A program made the position numbers and the translations under genes. A DNA stretch of 64,000 bases from Macrococcoides animalis (lineage in GTDB: Bacteria; Bacillota; Bacilli; Staphylococcales; Staphylococcaceae), in NCBI RefSeq assembly GCF_047425875.1, contig NZ_CP179727.1, positions 1,860,001 through 1,924,000 of the forward strand, given 5' to 3'. Shown in pieces: positions 1 through 8,000 of the stretch (the stretch's first letter is position 1; every line of letters starts with the position of its first letter). Under the pieces are notes generated by a model. It made no database searches. It was not told the DNA's origin and saw only the letters and a list, made by a program, of their open reading frames with translations.

Positions 1-93
1 CAAGTAGGAATTATGAGAGAAGGATTATCTGAAATTGTTGAAGTGAAACATATTGTTGACTTAGTATATGAATCTTGTGTGGAGGGGAAATAA
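1..93 (+). CDS. C-terminal end of an unidentified protein (partial)
   Basis: The window opens inside a reading frame that ends in GEG-type sequence (ending CVEGK) at a TAA directly before the next ATG. Thirty residues remain, with a mixed charged and hydrophobic pattern that could be a C-terminal helix. The zero-gap junction with the next gene indicates co-transcription and translational coupling. Too little is left to name the family. Confidence 0.6.
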   Translation, partial: QVGIMREGLSEIVEVKHIVDLVYESCVEGK

Positions 94-1290
94 ATGTTTG
101 ATTGCATCGTAATTGGTGGAGGAATAATAGGACTTTCCACTGCTTATCACTTAAAGAAAGAAAATCCTAAATTAGACATACTTGTACTTGAAAAAGAAAA
201 TAAAGTTGCAACACATCAAACTGGACACAATTCTGGTGTTATTCACTCCGGCATCTATTATAAGCCAGGATCATATAAAGCAAGATTTGCTAAAGCGGGT
301 GCTGATTCAATGATTCAGTTTTGTATAGATAACGATATCTCATTTAATCAATGTGGAAAATTAATTGTTGCAACAGATGATTCGCAGTTAGGTCGATTAA
401 GACAACTTTATGATAGAGGAATCGAGAATGGCTTAGATGTTTCCTATTTAAATTATAAAGAAACACTCGCTATAGAACCTCATGTGAATGCAGTTGCATC
501 TGTTAAAGTTAATTCAACGGGTATAGTAGATTATAAAGAAGTGTCTGAGAAATTACTAGAATTATTTCAATCGATGAATGGTCAGTGTGATTTAATGGAA
601 GAGGTTACTGCGATTCAAGAATCAGCAGAAAAAGTAATCATAAAAACGAACAAAAATAATTATGAGACAAAATTCTATATTAATTGTGCAGGACTTTACT
701 CAGATAAAATAGCTAAACTGGGTGGAATTGATACTGATATACAAATAGTTCCCTTTAGAGGGGAGTATTATGAACTAAAAGAAGAAAAACATGATTTAGT
801 GAAAACATTAATCTATCCAGTACCAGATCCGAAATTTCCATTTTTAGGTGTTCATTTTACTAACATGATTGGTGGCGGCGTAGATTGTGGACCTAATGCA
901 GTACTTGGATTTTCTAAAGAATCTTATGGAAAATTTGATTTTAAAAAGGATGAATTTTTAGAACTTATCAAATTTAAAGGAATTTATAAATTGGGACTGA
1001 AATATATGAAGATGGGTGTAGGAGAATATTATCGATCTTTTAATAAAAAAGCATTTGTTAGAAATGCTCAAAAATTAGTTCCTCAAGTGAGAGAAGAGGA
1101 TTTTGTACCGATGGAAGCTGGAGTTAGGGCACAGGCAATGAATAGTAAGGGTGAATTAATTGATGATTTTTATTTTGAAACATCAAGTAGAAGTATTCAT
1201 GTATTGAATGCACCATCACCAGCTGCTACTGCTAGCTTGGAAATTGGAAAAGAAATATTAACTAAATATAAAAGTAGAGAAACCGTTTAA
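94..1290 (+). CDS. lhgO: L-2-hydroxyglutarate oxidase-like FAD oxidoreductase
   Basis: A 398-residue DAO-type flavoenzyme, predicted to oxidise L-2-hydroxyglutarate or a related 2-hydroxyacid to the 2-oxo acid and pass electrons to the membrane quinone pool. The N-terminus carries the FAD dinucleotide motif GGGIIGLSTAYHL (about residues 8-20). It is followed by the family stretch HQTGHNSGVIHSGIYY (about 41-56), and a second substrate/FAD region ends near residue 390. Length matches the LhgO/YgaF family. The ATG follows the stop of the upstream gene with GGAGGGG as ribosome binding site, so the two are one operon. A strong terminator closes it. Substrate is known for the family, not proven here. 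Confidence 0.85.
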   Translation: MFDCIVIGGGIIGLSTAYHLKKENPKLDILVLEKENKVATHQTGHNSGVIHSGIYYKPGSYKARFAKAGADSMIQFCIDNDISFNQCGKLIVATDDSQLGRLRQLYDRGIENGLDVSYLNYKETLAIEPHVNAVASVKVNSTGIVDYKEVSEKLLELFQSMNGQCDLMEEVTAIQESAEKVIIKTNKNNYETKFYINCAGLYSDKIAKLGGIDTDIQIVPFRGEYYELKEEKHDLVKTLIYPVPDPKFPFLGVHFTNMIGGGVDCGPNAVLGFSKESYGKFDFKKDEFLELIKFKGIYKLGLKYMKMGVGEYYRSFNKKAFVRNAQKLVPQVREEDFVPMEAGVRAQAMNSKGELIDDFYFETSSRSIHVLNAPSPAATASLEIGKEILTKYKSRETV

Positions 1291-1307
1291 TAAGCGGTTT
1301 CTTTTTT
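1279..1307 (+). terminator. Intrinsic terminator of the lhgO operon
   Basis: GAAACCGTTT pairs with AAGCGGTTTC around a three-base loop and is followed by six T. The stop codon lies in the hairpin. Confidence 0.85.
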
Positions 1308-1410
1308 AGGAGAGGCATATTCATTAGACTTGAAATAAATAACCTACAAAAGATAGAATTAAAGTAAATAATCACTACTTTAGATTAAAAATACTATAGG
1401 ACGTGATAAA

Positions 1411-1614
1411 GTGGATATGTATATGTGGTTACTAATATTTATACCTATATTTATCGTATTATTTAGTAATGAACCGAATAAAAATGAGTCATCTAAATTA
1501 CGAAATCAAGAGAATAAAATAAAGAAACAGCTAACACCTGAAGAACAGAAGAAATATGCAGTAGCAAGATTAGCAAACACATTAAAAAATTTGAGTGATG
1601 AAATGAGACCTTGA
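1411..1614 (+). CDS. Small single-pass membrane protein, unknown function
   Basis: A 67-residue protein starting at GTG with a loose AGGACGTGA ribosome binding site. Residues 3-20 (YMWLLIFIPIFIVLF) form one membrane helix. The rest is a polar, Lys/Glu-rich cytoplasmic tail with coiled-coil character. It stands alone between the lhgO terminator and the next small genes. An ATG two codons downstream is an alternative start. No family recognised. Confidence 0.55.
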   Translation: MDMYMWLLIFIPIFIVLFSNEPNKNESSKLRNQENKIKKQLTPEEQKKYAVARLANTLKNLSDEMRP

Positions 1615-1640
1615 GGATCTTATTTTTATAGGAGGAGACA

Positions 1641-2015
1641 ATGACACATTATCACTTTATAACATCGAATGTTGAAATTGAGAGTGAATATTTAGAGGAA
1701 AATAAAGTTGATTGGGAAGAAAAAGTTGTAGGATCGAAATATAAAGTTCAGTATATGCTTCACTATGGACCGAGTGAAGAAGAGTTTGAACAAGTTTACG
1801 AGGAACTATTAAAACACGTAGCTCATAATAAAAAATATGATTACATTGTATTAGAAATTGCGCATGCATTAGATGCTGAAGGTATCCCGCTGCAAGTATT
1901 AAAGCGTCATAGACTTGATATCGGAGAATTTAGAAAAGAACATCTTATGGAATTGAAGCAAGATGAGATGATTTGTATTGAAAGAAATAAATGGATGGAG
2001 AGGGAGTTTGAATGA
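1641..2015 (+). CDS. Hypothetical soluble protein
   Basis: A 124-residue acidic, probably cytoplasmic protein with a strong ribosome binding site (GGAGGAGA) before ATG. No signal peptide or membrane segment. The pattern of alternating strands and helices (residues 45-65 are Glu-rich helix) looks like a small alpha/beta domain, but I do not recognise the family. It overlaps the next gene by the ATGA type (4 bases), so the two are translationally coupled and probably act together. Confidence 0.65.
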   Translation: MTHYHFITSNVEIESEYLEENKVDWEEKVVGSKYKVQYMLHYGPSEEEFEQVYEELLKHVAHNKKYDYIVLEIAHALDAEGIPLQVLKRHRLDIGEFRKEHLMELKQDEMICIERNKWMEREFE

Positions 2016-2311
2016 AAAAATTTAAAGATTTGAGTGAGGATGATTTTAATAATCCAGCGCTATTATCTCATTTTCATGTAGGTTATTATGATGGTGGATA
2101 TGATATAGAAGCGACGGTTTATCAAAGAGGAAGTAATTGGGTGTTTTATATAGATGAAGCGCAAGGAATTGGTGATACTATTTTGAGGGAATACGAATAT
2201 ATAGAAAATGTAGGTTATGAAATAATAAAAGTGGAAGAGGATGAATTTGAATATAAAGATGCGGCCGAATTTTTATATATATGGCTAATTAAAAAGAAAT
2301 TGATTACTTAA
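2012..2311 (+). CDS. Hypothetical acidic protein
   Basis: A 99-residue, strongly acidic protein translated from an ATG overlapping the stop of the previous gene. The ribosome binding site (GGAGAGGGAG) lies inside that gene. Aromatic-rich beta segments (HVGYYDGGYDIEA; SNWVFYIDEA) suggest a small all-beta or alpha/beta fold. Acidic pairs like this are often immunity or partner proteins, but nothing here proves that. No family recognised. Confidence 0.6.
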   Translation: MKKFKDLSEDDFNNPALLSHFHVGYYDGGYDIEATVYQRGSNWVFYIDEAQGIGDTILREYEYIENVGYEIIKVEEDEFEYKDAAEFLYIWLIKKKLIT

Positions 2312-2369
2312 ATTTTATTAGGTATAAAGGGCCAAGAAAGAAATTACTAAAAATGAATCATGAAACATT

Positions 2370-3368
2370 TCATGACTCATTTTTAGTAGATTCTCTAATA
2401 ACCTTATGTACATTAATCAATTCAATATCGCCTTTAATATTAGTTTTTCCTTGGATAATTTTTAATAAAGAATTCGCAGCAACCTTAGCGATTTTATTCG
2501 TATCCTGTCTTATTGTACTTAAAGAAGGCTGAATATATTCACATGCTGGAATGTCATCAAAACCAAAAACTTGTATGTCATAAGGTATTTTAACCTCTAA
2601 TTTTTTTAATAGAGGTATACAGTCTATAGCTAATTGATCATTTGCGAAAATAATTGCATCTGGATGATTTGAATTTATATAATTTGTAAAATATTTATTA
2701 TCTTTATTTTCAATATATAGTATAGAATTTGTATGATTTATATGATTTGATTTCATAACATCAATAAAACCTTTTAATCTTTCATGGCTACTAGTTGAAT
2801 GTCTTTTGTGTAATACAAATATTGGTTTTTTTGCACCATTATTTATCACATGATTTGTTGCCATTTGTGATCCTTCATAATGATTGGAAGAGATAAATAC
2901 AGTATTTGAAAAGTCAGAAGGTTCACGGTCAATACAAACATAGGGGATATCTTTTGTAGTATTATTAGAATTTAATATAAATTCTTCTGCTCCAGAGATA
3001 ATAACAAAACCATCTATCATTTTACTTTCTAACATTTTAATATAATTCATTTCTTTTTCTGAATCTCTTGCAGTATTACATATAATTGTTGAATAACCTT
3101 CTTTAAACAATTCCTTCTCTATATTTTCAACTAATTTTGCGAAAAAATAATTGGTAATATCAGGAACTATAATACCAATTGAAAAACTTTTCTTCATTCG
3201 AAAAGTTTTAGCAGAGTAATCAATTTGATATCCTGTTTCTTTAATTGTTGCCATTACTTTTTTTCTTGTTTCTTCAGAAAATCTTCCATTATCATTTATT
3301 ACTCTTGATACAGTAGCTGTTGATACACCTGCTAATTTTGCTATTTCTTTAATTGAAATATTGCTCAT
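2370..3368 (-). CDS. LacI-family transcriptional repressor of the adjacent sugar cassette
   Basis: A 332-residue LacI/GalR regulator. The N-terminal helix-turn-helix (ISIKEIAKLAGVSTATVSRVIN, with the hinge near residues 45-60) is followed by a periplasmic-binding-protein-like effector domain (about 60-330). I place the start at 3368, not the longer upstream ATG: the internal ATG has GGGGGA seven bases upstream, and the canonical family N-terminus begins here. It is divergent from the epimerase gene. Two perfect palindromes with the LacI core AAACGTTT lie between them, so it very probably represses the cassette and possibly itself. The effector is presumably the sugar or its phosphate. Confidence 0.92.
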   Translation of the reverse strand: MSNISIKEIAKLAGVSTATVSRVINDNGRFSEETRKKVMATIKETGYQIDYSAKTFRMKKSFSIGIIVPDITNYFFAKLVENIEKELFKEGYSTIICNTARDSEKEMNYIKMLESKMIDGFVIISGAEEFILNSNNTTKDIPYVCIDREPSDFSNTVFISSNHYEGSQMATNHVINNGAKKPIFVLHKRHSTSSHERLKGFIDVMKSNHINHTNSILYIENKDNKYFTNYINSNHPDAIIFANDQLAIDCIPLLKKLEVKIPYDIQVFGFDDIPACEYIQPSLSTIRQDTNKIAKVAANSLLKIIQGKTNIKGDIELINVHKVIRESTKNES

Positions 3369-3428
3369 GATATTTCCCCCGTTGAATTCTATTATTATCA
3401 TTGTACAATAAAAAAATAAAAATAACAT

Positions 3429-3457
3429 TTGACTAAATTAAATTTAGAGAGTATATT
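3429..3457 (+). promoter_or_regulatory. Sigma-A promoter of the sugar cassette
   Basis: TTGACT at 3429-3434 and TATATT at 3452-3457 are separated by 17 bp. The start site is expected near 3464, immediately before the first operator. Confidence 0.75.
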
Positions 3458-3466
3458 GTAACCAAA

Positions 3467-3482
3467 GGGTAAACGTTTACCC
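3467..3482. promoter_or_regulatory. LacI-type operator 1
   Basis: A perfect 16-bp palindrome, GGGTAAACGTTTACCC, with the LacI/GalR core. It sits at the predicted transcription start, where a bound repressor would block initiation. Confidence 0.85.
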
Positions 3483-3496
3483 AAATATTTTTTAAA

Positions 3497-3520
3497 CTAT
3501 GAGTAAACGTTTACTCATAG
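3497..3520. promoter_or_regulatory. LacI-type operator 2
   Basis: A perfect 24-bp palindrome with half-site CTATGAGTAAAC. Its centre is 34 bp from that of operator 1, about three helical turns, which would let two dimers bind on the same face. It ends just before the ribosome binding site AAGGAGG. Confidence 0.85.
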
Positions 3521-3535
3521 TAAGGAGGAATTATT

Positions 3536-4186
3536 GTGAGTAAAGTATTATGTCCCTCAATGATGTGTGCAGATTTTTCAAATTTAGAAAAGGAGGTTAA
3601 ATCTCTAGAAGCGGCAAATATTGATATTTTTCATATTGATATTATGGATGGAGTTTATGTTCCTAATTTTGGTATGGGATTACAAGACTTAGAATTTATC
3701 TCAAATAATACGACTAAACTAGTAGATGTACATTTGATGATTCATAATCCAGCAAAATATATTGAGATGTTTATTGATAAGGGTGCTGATATAGTATATT
3801 TCCATCCAGAAACTGATACTAATCCTGTAAGTACATTATTAAAAATTAAAGATTTAGGTGCTGTTCCAGGTATTGCGATTAGTCCTGCAGTATCAATTAA
3901 TTCTATCATTGAATTAATACCTTATTGTGAAAATATTATGATAATGACAGTAAATCCAGGTTTTTCTGGCCAAAAATTTTTAGAACCAACAATGAATAAA
4001 ATTAAAGAACTATTTGAATTAAAGAAAAAAGGTTATAAATTTAGTATTTTTGTGGATGGTGCTATTTCTAAAGAAAAAATTAATCAATTGAGTCAAATTG
4101 GAGTAGAAGGATTTGTGTTAGGAACTTCAGTTTTATTCAATAAAGATGAATCATATCAAAATATAATTGAGAAAATAAAACAATAG
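3536..4186 (+). CDS. Ribulose-phosphate / allulose-6-phosphate 3-epimerase family protein
   Basis: A 216-residue TIM-barrel epimerase of the RPE/AlsE family, interconverting ketose phosphates at C3. The family signature FHIDIMDGVYVPNFGMG (about 33-49), VDVHLMIHNP (about 64-73) and the C-terminal phosphate-binding segments (VNPGFSGQKF; VDGAISKEKINQL) are intact, with His and Asp metal ligands. Start is GTG with AAGGAGG seven bases upstream. It is the first gene after the LacI operators and lies 12 bp before an RpiB-type gene. A housekeeping pentose role is unlikely in this inducible setting; an allulose-6-phosphate epimerase role in D-allose use is the best inference. Confidence 0.85.
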   Translation: MSKVLCPSMMCADFSNLEKEVKSLEAANIDIFHIDIMDGVYVPNFGMGLQDLEFISNNTTKLVDVHLMIHNPAKYIEMFIDKGADIVYFHPETDTNPVSTLLKIKDLGAVPGIAISPAVSINSIIELIPYCENIMIMTVNPGFSGQKFLEPTMNKIKELFELKKKGYKFSIFVDGAISKEKINQLSQIGVEGFVLGTSVLFNKDESYQNIIEKIKQ

Positions 4187-4198
4187 AGGTGTTGAAAA

Positions 4199-4624
4199 AT
4201 GAAAATAGCTATAGGTAGCGATCATGTTGCTGTTGAGATGAAACAACAGATAATTGAATATTTAGAAGGGAAAAATTATTTAGTAGAAGACTTTGGTCCT
4301 TATAGTTCTGAAAGAACAGATTATCCAATATACGGAAAGAAAGTAGCAGAGGAAGTCTCGAATAATAATTTTGATTGTGGAATTCTTATTTGTGGAACGG
4401 GCGTAGGAATATCAATAACGGCTAATAAAGTACAAGGAATTAGAGCTGTTGTATGTAGTGAACCATACAGTGCAAAACTATCTAAAGAACATAATAATAC
4501 AAATATTTTAGCATTTGGTGCAAGAGTAGTAGGAATTGAACTGGCTAAAATGATTGTTGATGAATGGCTAAATGCAAAATTTGAAGGTGGAAGACATTTA
4601 AATAGAATCAACATGATTGAATAA
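4199..4624 (+). CDS. RpiB/LacAB-family sugar-phosphate isomerase
   Basis: A 141-residue RpiB-type isomerase that converts aldose to ketose phosphates. The N-terminal KIAIGSDHVAVEMK phosphate/His segment and the catalytic-loop Cys motif CGTGVGISITANK (about residues 64-76) are present. The C-terminus ends in the FEGGRHLNRINMIE signature. RpiB enzymes of allose pathways isomerise allose-6-phosphate to allulose-6-phosphate, the substrate of the upstream epimerase, which fits this gene order. Ribose-5-phosphate isomerase activity cannot be excluded. The ribosome binding site GAGGTG is close to the upstream stop. Confidence 0.87.
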   Translation: MKIAIGSDHVAVEMKQQIIEYLEGKNYLVEDFGPYSSERTDYPIYGKKVAEEVSNNNFDCGILICGTGVGISITANKVQGIRAVVCSEPYSAKLSKEHNNTNILAFGARVVGIELAKMIVDEWLNAKFEGGRHLNRINMIE

Positions 4625-4681
4625 TTGTGTCATTTATATGATTTTTTTTGATAATTAATGAAATAATATGAAAAATAATGA

Positions 4682-4709
4682 TTGAAATTGAAAATAAATG
4701 TGATAATAT
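4682..4709 (+). promoter_or_regulatory. Possible weak internal promoter
   Basis: TTGAAA at 4682-4687 and TAATAT at 4704-4709 with a 16-bp spacer, in the 116-bp gap between the RpiB-type gene and the TIM-barrel gene. No terminator is visible in this gap, so read-through is also expected. Confidence 0.3.
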
Positions 4710-4740
4710 GAAACTATAAATATGACAGGAGGCTAAGTTA

Positions 4741-5667
4741 ATGAAACTAGCTACGAGAATTAATTCATTTTTACCAAAATTTAATAATGATTTGGATCAG
4801 GTTTTTGGAGAGTTTAACAGATTAGGATTATCACATGTAGATTTAAATTATCCTGAACATGTAGTAAATATTAAAACAGAACAAATGAATAATATGTTAA
4901 AGAAACATGATTTAAAGGCTAATGGTGTAGCACTTAGATTTAGAAAAGAATTTATTAATGGTGAACTTGGTAATGCAGATCAAACAATTTCTGAAAAAGC
5001 AATTCAATTATGTAAAGAAGCCTGTGATTATTGTGAAGAAATAAATGGTGACGTAGTTACGATTTGGTTAGGTTTTGATGGTTTTGATTATTCATTCCAA
5101 ATTGATTATTTAAAGGTTTGGAAGCAAATTATTAATGCTATTAAAGAAGTTGCTGATTATGCACCTAATGTGAAAATTAGTATAGAATATAAACCTTTCC
5201 AACCTAGAGCATATGCCTTTGTAGATAGTTTTGGGGTTAGTTTAGCAATGCTAAATGAAATCAATAAAGATAATGTTGGTATTACATTAGATTATTGTCA
5301 TATGTTAATGAAACATGAAAATCCTGCATATGGTGCTAGTATTTTGGGGGATAAAGAAAAGTTGTTTGGTATTCATATTAATGATGGTTATGGATTAAAT
5401 GATGATGGATTGATGATAGGTACTAGCTCTTTATTAAAAACAATCGAATTTTTATATTATACAAAATTATACAATTACGAATATGCTTATTATTTTGATA
5501 CATTCCCAGTCATTGAAGATCCAGTTGAAGAATGTGAGAGAAATATTAAAATGATAAAAAAATTGGATAATATTATTGATGAATTAGGTATGGATTATTT
5601 TTCTAATTTAATTAAAAGTAATAGTGCTGTAAAAGTTAGTGATTTAATACTAGATATCTTGAAGTAG
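4741..5667 (+). CDS. Sugar phosphate isomerase/epimerase, AP-endonuclease-2-like TIM barrel
   Basis: A 308-residue xylose-isomerase-like TIM barrel, the fold used by ketose 3-epimerases and rhamnose-type isomerases. Metal-binding acidic and His positions are recognisable: ISIEYKPF (Glu, about 150), ITLDYCHML (Asp/His, about 183), and GIHINDGYG (His/Asp, about 215). The ribosome binding site AGGAGG precedes ATG. It lies between the RpiB gene and the PTS, so it probably acts on the free or phosphorylated incoming sugar. I cannot assign the exact sugar. Confidence 0.8.
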   Translation: MKLATRINSFLPKFNNDLDQVFGEFNRLGLSHVDLNYPEHVVNIKTEQMNNMLKKHDLKANGVALRFRKEFINGELGNADQTISEKAIQLCKEACDYCEEINGDVVTIWLGFDGFDYSFQIDYLKVWKQIINAIKEVADYAPNVKISIEYKPFQPRAYAFVDSFGVSLAMLNEINKDNVGITLDYCHMLMKHENPAYGASILGDKEKLFGIHINDGYGLNDDGLMIGTSSLLKTIEFLYYTKLYNYEYAYYFDTFPVIEDPVEECERNIKMIKKLDNIIDELGMDYFSNLIKSNSAVKVSDLILDILK

Positions 5668-5697
5668 ATATCTAGTAACATTAAGGAGGAAATCGAT

Positions 5698-7065
5698 ATG
5701 GACTATAAAATTGTTGCTCAAAATATTTTAGACAAAATTGGCGGCCCTGAAAACGTTTCAAATATGACTCACTGTGCTACAAGACTTCGATTAAGACTAA
5801 AAGATATGTCAATTGTTAATGATGAAGAAGTTAAAAATATTGATGGTGTTGTAAATACCGTTAATAAAGCGGGTCAATATCAATTATTAATCGGTACGGA
5901 AGTACCAAAACTCTATGATGAATTTGAAATGTTAGTTAAGGGTGAGGGTGTTCAAGTAAGTAATACTAATGAAGATAAAGGTAGCATTATTAATAATATC
6001 TTCTCTGCTATTTCGGCAATTTTTGCACCATTATTACCTGCGTTAGCAGGGTCAGGTATTTTAAGAGGGTTATTGATATTATTTACACAGTTAGGATTAA
6101 TTGACGAAAAAAGTGGCACTTATAGTATATTAAATGTGGCATCAATGAGTGTCTTTTATTTTTTACCTGTATTGTTAGCGTTTACAGCAGCGAGAAGATT
6201 TGGAGCTAGTCCTTATTTATCAGCATTAATAGGTGCGGCTTTATTAAATCCAGAATATATCGGATTAATGGGAGACAAAGGTAACGGTGCTACTACTGAT
6301 TTCTTTGGAGTTCCAGCGGTATTAATGAATTATAATGCAACAGTAGTACCAATTATTTTATCAATTTGGGCTTTCTCATATCTTTATAAATTTTTAGATA
6401 GAACGATTCCGGAAACATTAAAATTAGTAGTAATTCCACTTATTTCATTAGCAGTGATGATTCCTCTGACGATTATAGTTATTGGCCCTATTGGTGTATA
6501 TAGTGGTGAAGGTGTAGCTGCATTAGTGAATTGGTTAATTGAGAGAAGTAGTATTTTAACAGGAATAGTTATAGGTGGAGGATGGAGTGTACTAGTAAGT
6601 TTAGGTATTCACTGGGCAGTAAATCCAATTATGATCAACAATGTATCTACGTATGGATTTGATTATATTGTACCTTATACTTTTGCTTGTAACTTTGCAG
6701 TAATTGGTGTAACTATCGGAGTATACTTTAAAGCTAGAAACAAAAAATTAAAAGGATTTGCTTTATCAGGGTTAATTACAATTGCATTGTCTGCTATTAT
6801 TGAGCCTGTATTGTTTGGCTTACTAGTGAAAAATAAAAAATTATTCTTAGCACAAATTATCGCTGGTGCAATTGGTGGGGCGTATCTTGGGTTAATGAAA
6901 GTTGTCACAACAGCATTCGTATTTGGTAGCGTAACTACATTCCCTGCTTTTGTTTCTGATAAATCAGGGAACTTCTTAAATGCAATGATTGGTTTAATTA
7001 TATCAACAATAGTTGGAGCTGTTTTAGGATACATCTTTACAAGAAAAGAAGATGAATTAGCGTAA
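5698..7065 (+). CDS. PTS sugar transporter EIIBC, glucose/beta-glucoside superfamily
   Basis: A 455-residue fusion that imports and phosphorylates a sugar. Residues 1-80 are EIIB with the phospho-cysteine motif THCATRLRL (Cys26). Residues about 100-450 are a multi-spanning EIIC with the GSGILRG segment and substrate signature PEYIGLMG. There is no EIIA domain, so a separate Crr-type EIIA must supply the phosphate. AAGGAGG precedes the ATG 30 bases after the TIM-barrel stop, so it belongs to the cassette. Relatives carry beta-glucosides, sucrose or trehalose; the neighbouring epimerase and isomerase argue for a ketose/aldose-phosphate route instead. Confidence 0.88.
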   Translation: MDYKIVAQNILDKIGGPENVSNMTHCATRLRLRLKDMSIVNDEEVKNIDGVVNTVNKAGQYQLLIGTEVPKLYDEFEMLVKGEGVQVSNTNEDKGSIINNIFSAISAIFAPLLPALAGSGILRGLLILFTQLGLIDEKSGTYSILNVASMSVFYFLPVLLAFTAARRFGASPYLSALIGAALLNPEYIGLMGDKGNGATTDFFGVPAVLMNYNATVVPIILSIWAFSYLYKFLDRTIPETLKLVVIPLISLAVMIPLTIIVIGPIGVYSGEGVAALVNWLIERSSILTGIVIGGGWSVLVSLGIHWAVNPIMINNVSTYGFDYIVPYTFACNFAVIGVTIGVYFKARNKKLKGFALSGLITIALSAIIEPVLFGLLVKNKKLFLAQIIAGAIGGAYLGLMKVVTTAFVFGSVTTFPAFVSDKSGNFLNAMIGLIISTIVGAVLGYIFTRKEDELA

Positions 7066-7144
7066 TACACATTCTGATTTATTCAATTTCTAATAATACT
7101 TTAAAAGTGGTATTATATATGAGAATAGATTGGATGGTGCAATT

Positions 7145-7879
7145 ATGATTCCTTACATTAGAAGAGAAAAAATATTAGAAATATTAAATTCAAATGATCT
7201 AATTAAAATTGAATTACTACAAGAAGAACTCTCTACTGTTTCAATGTCAACTTTACGACGCGACTTAAAAGAATTGGAACGAGAAGGAAAAGTTCAACTG
7301 TTAAGTGGAGGAGCAGTTAAGAAAAAAGGTACTATATCTGAATTATCATTTAGTACTAAGTCGATGTTAAATACTAAGGAAAAAGAATATATTTCAAGTT
7401 TGGCGATAAAAGAGATTGAAGATGGTGATACAATCTATTTAGATTCTGGATCAACTTGTACAGTGTTATTAACAGAATTGGTTAAGCATGATGTTCATAT
7501 CGTTACATCTAATACTAATGTATTTAATATTAATAGAGATATTATAGCTACTATTACTGTATTAGGTGGGACATATAATCCAAATATCTCATCTTTAAGT
7601 GGATCACTTACTTTAAATAGTTTGGATAATTTCATTTTTGATAAAGCATTTTTGGGTGCTAATGGTATTGATAAGCAGTTTGGAATTACTACACCAACTT
7701 TGCGAGAAGCAACAAAAAAAAGAGAAGTTAAGAAACGTTCTAAGGAAACTTATGTATTATGCGATAGCACAAAGTTTGATACTACTTCAAGTGTAAAAGC
7801 ATTTGAAATTGATGAGGTAACAGTTATTACAGATAAAAAGAATGATAAATATAGTAGTATTACAAATCTAATAAATTAA
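7145..7879 (+). CDS. DeoR-family transcriptional regulator
   Basis: A 244-residue DeoR regulator: winged helix at residues 1-60 (RREKILEIL; MSTLRRDLKELEREGKV) and a DeoRC sugar-phosphate sensor domain with DSGSTC, TSNTNV and LGANGID motifs. I choose ATG 7145 with GGATGG seven bases upstream over the TTG at 7130. It ends the cassette and sits 80 bp after the PTS gene, so the operon is flanked by two unrelated regulators. A TAATAC/GTATTA dyad upstream (about 7091-7112) may be its operator. It likely senses a phosphorylated intermediate. Confidence 0.88.
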   Translation: MIPYIRREKILEILNSNDLIKIELLQEELSTVSMSTLRRDLKELEREGKVQLLSGGAVKKKGTISELSFSTKSMLNTKEKEYISSLAIKEIEDGDTIYLDSGSTCTVLLTELVKHDVHIVTSNTNVFNINRDIIATITVLGGTYNPNISSLSGSLTLNSLDNFIFDKAFLGANGIDKQFGITTPTLREATKKREVKKRSKETYVLCDSTKFDTTSSVKAFEIDEVTVITDKKNDKYSSITNLIN

Positions 7880-7882
7880 TTT

Positions 7883-7915
7883 TAGAACCTTCTAAGATAA
7901 GAAGGTTCTATTTTT
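7883..7915 (+). terminator. Terminator of the sugar cassette
   Basis: An 11-bp perfect stem (TAGAACCTTCT / AGAAGGTTCTA) with a 6-base loop, followed by five T. Confidence 0.9.
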
Positions 7916-8000
7916 ATGATTTAATATAAAGTTGAATATGTGTCTCTTTTAAACTATTCTTATTGTAATAGATACATATTACATACTAAGGGTGAACTCA

